Shown: in pieces, positions 63,754-64,000 of the stretch
Position numbering within the stretch: position 1 is the stretch's first letter
How the letters are laid out: every line of letters begins with the position of its first letter
NCBI RefSeq assembly: GCF_014773435.2
Contig: NZ_JACXAG020000001.1
Span: 62,001 to 126,000, forward strand
DNA from: Polycladospora coralii
GTDB taxonomy: Bacteria > Bacillota > Bacilli > Thermoactinomycetales > Thermoactinomycetaceae
Reading direction: 5' to 3'
Length of the DNA: 64,000 nucleotides
The notes under the pieces: model-generated
Database searches by the model: none
What the model was told of the DNA's origin: nothing
What the model saw: only the letters and a program-made list of their open reading frames with translations
Made by a program: the position numbers and the translations under genes

Positions 63754-63787
63754 ACTATTCATCCCCGAGATGGGAACTTCTCGTTTC

Positions 63788-63832
63788 ATTGGGCGGCGCT
63801 TAGGCTCGAACCGAGCCTAAGCGCCGCCCAAT
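63788..63832. repeat. GC-rich perfect hairpin
   Basis: A 21-bp perfect stem (63788-63808 with 63812-63832) and a three-base loop AAC; its core is about 78 percent GC in an AT-rich genome. It lies 35 bp after the DJ-1 stop. No T run follows, so it is an unusual terminator if it is one. Confidence 0.8.
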
Positions 63833-64000
63833 CGTCACATAATAAAAGGTTTAAGGTTAATCGCCATAGGGATTACGGTCTGAGCTAAGTAAATATCCCG
63901 TCAGTGGAAGGGAGTTCCTAATAATCTCGCCAATTCATTTGTGTGCGTGTTCAATATTCAGTTACAGCCAGACTTTTTACATATATCTGCTTGATATTTG
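63833..64000. other. End of the window
   Basis: No gene of any size is supported in the last 168 bases on either strand. A gene could start beyond the end. Confidence 0.5.

Overview
The window looks like chromosomal DNA of a low-GC, Gram-positive, rod-type firmicute of the order Bacillales. I infer this from strong AGGAGG-type ribosome sites, many TTG and GTG starts, and Bacillus-type relatives throughout (LexA, YneB, YnzC, SwrC, a yrk sulfur operon, DUF3888, a Csp3/YhjQ copper protein, a class III-like hybrid cluster protein). A sporulating relative such as Thermoactinomycetaceae would fit, but that is a guess. No rRNA, tRNA, CRISPR array or intact prophage was seen.

Layout. 0-2.2 kb: end of an acyl-CoA dehydrogenase and an operon of short-chain dehydrogenase, two half-hotdog dehydratase subunits and a small membrane protein. 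2.3-3.7 kb: a short hybrid cluster protein behind a perfect Fnr-type box. 3.7-15 kb: a decayed accessory zone holding an IS4-type transposase remnant, several nonsense-interrupted genes, two large YVTN beta-propeller proteins with a shared 63-bp upstream block, a detached third propeller fragment, a broken regulator, a lipoprotein, a DUF3888 protein, a membrane-anchored lipase-like hydrolase, a crotonase and a possible spore-surface protein. 15-21 kb: metallo-hydrolase, copper-storage protein, cysteine dioxygenase, GNAT, then 3-hydroxyacyl-CoA dehydrogenase overlapping acetate kinase, and an aminotransferase. 21-26.3 kb: two-component system followed by an RND pump whose promoter carries an 11-bp-periodic repeat. 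26.3-31 kb: lexA with LexA-like boxes, a tyrosine recombinase, a 5'-truncated YVTN protein, trhO and a 29-bp hairpin. 31-41.3 kb: a membrane/MoxR module (GAF protein, RDD, SpoIIM-like, DUF58, MoxR, DUF4350, DUF4129, membrane protein) interrupted by an FMN reductase, a FAH-type hydrolase and a broken DMT transporter. 41.3-47 kb: M42 peptidase, yneB, ynzC, SulP transporter, DUF418 and DUF975 membrane proteins. 47-50.5 kb: a persulfide-response operon (CstR-type repressor, DsrE, TusA-rhodanese, rhodanese-persulfide dioxygenase, TauE) with two ATACC-type operators. 50.5-57.8 kb: hydrolases, GMC and thioredoxin-reductase-like flavoproteins, S41 peptidase, winged-helix regulator, VTT membrane protein, isochorismatase-like and histidine phosphatase genes. 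57.9-61.2 kb: a tight Rrf2, old-yellow-enzyme, unknown, MFS operon. 61.2-64 kb: a small Cys peptide, a 14-helix MFS pump overlapping a DJ-1/PfpI protein, and a GC-rich hairpin.

No single segment is a clearly new defence or biosynthetic system. The strongest unexplained signals are regulatory: the Fnr box, the 11-bp repeats before the RND pump, the CstR operators and the Rrf2 inverted repeat. The YVTN family with its copied control region and debris is the best candidate for something undescribed.
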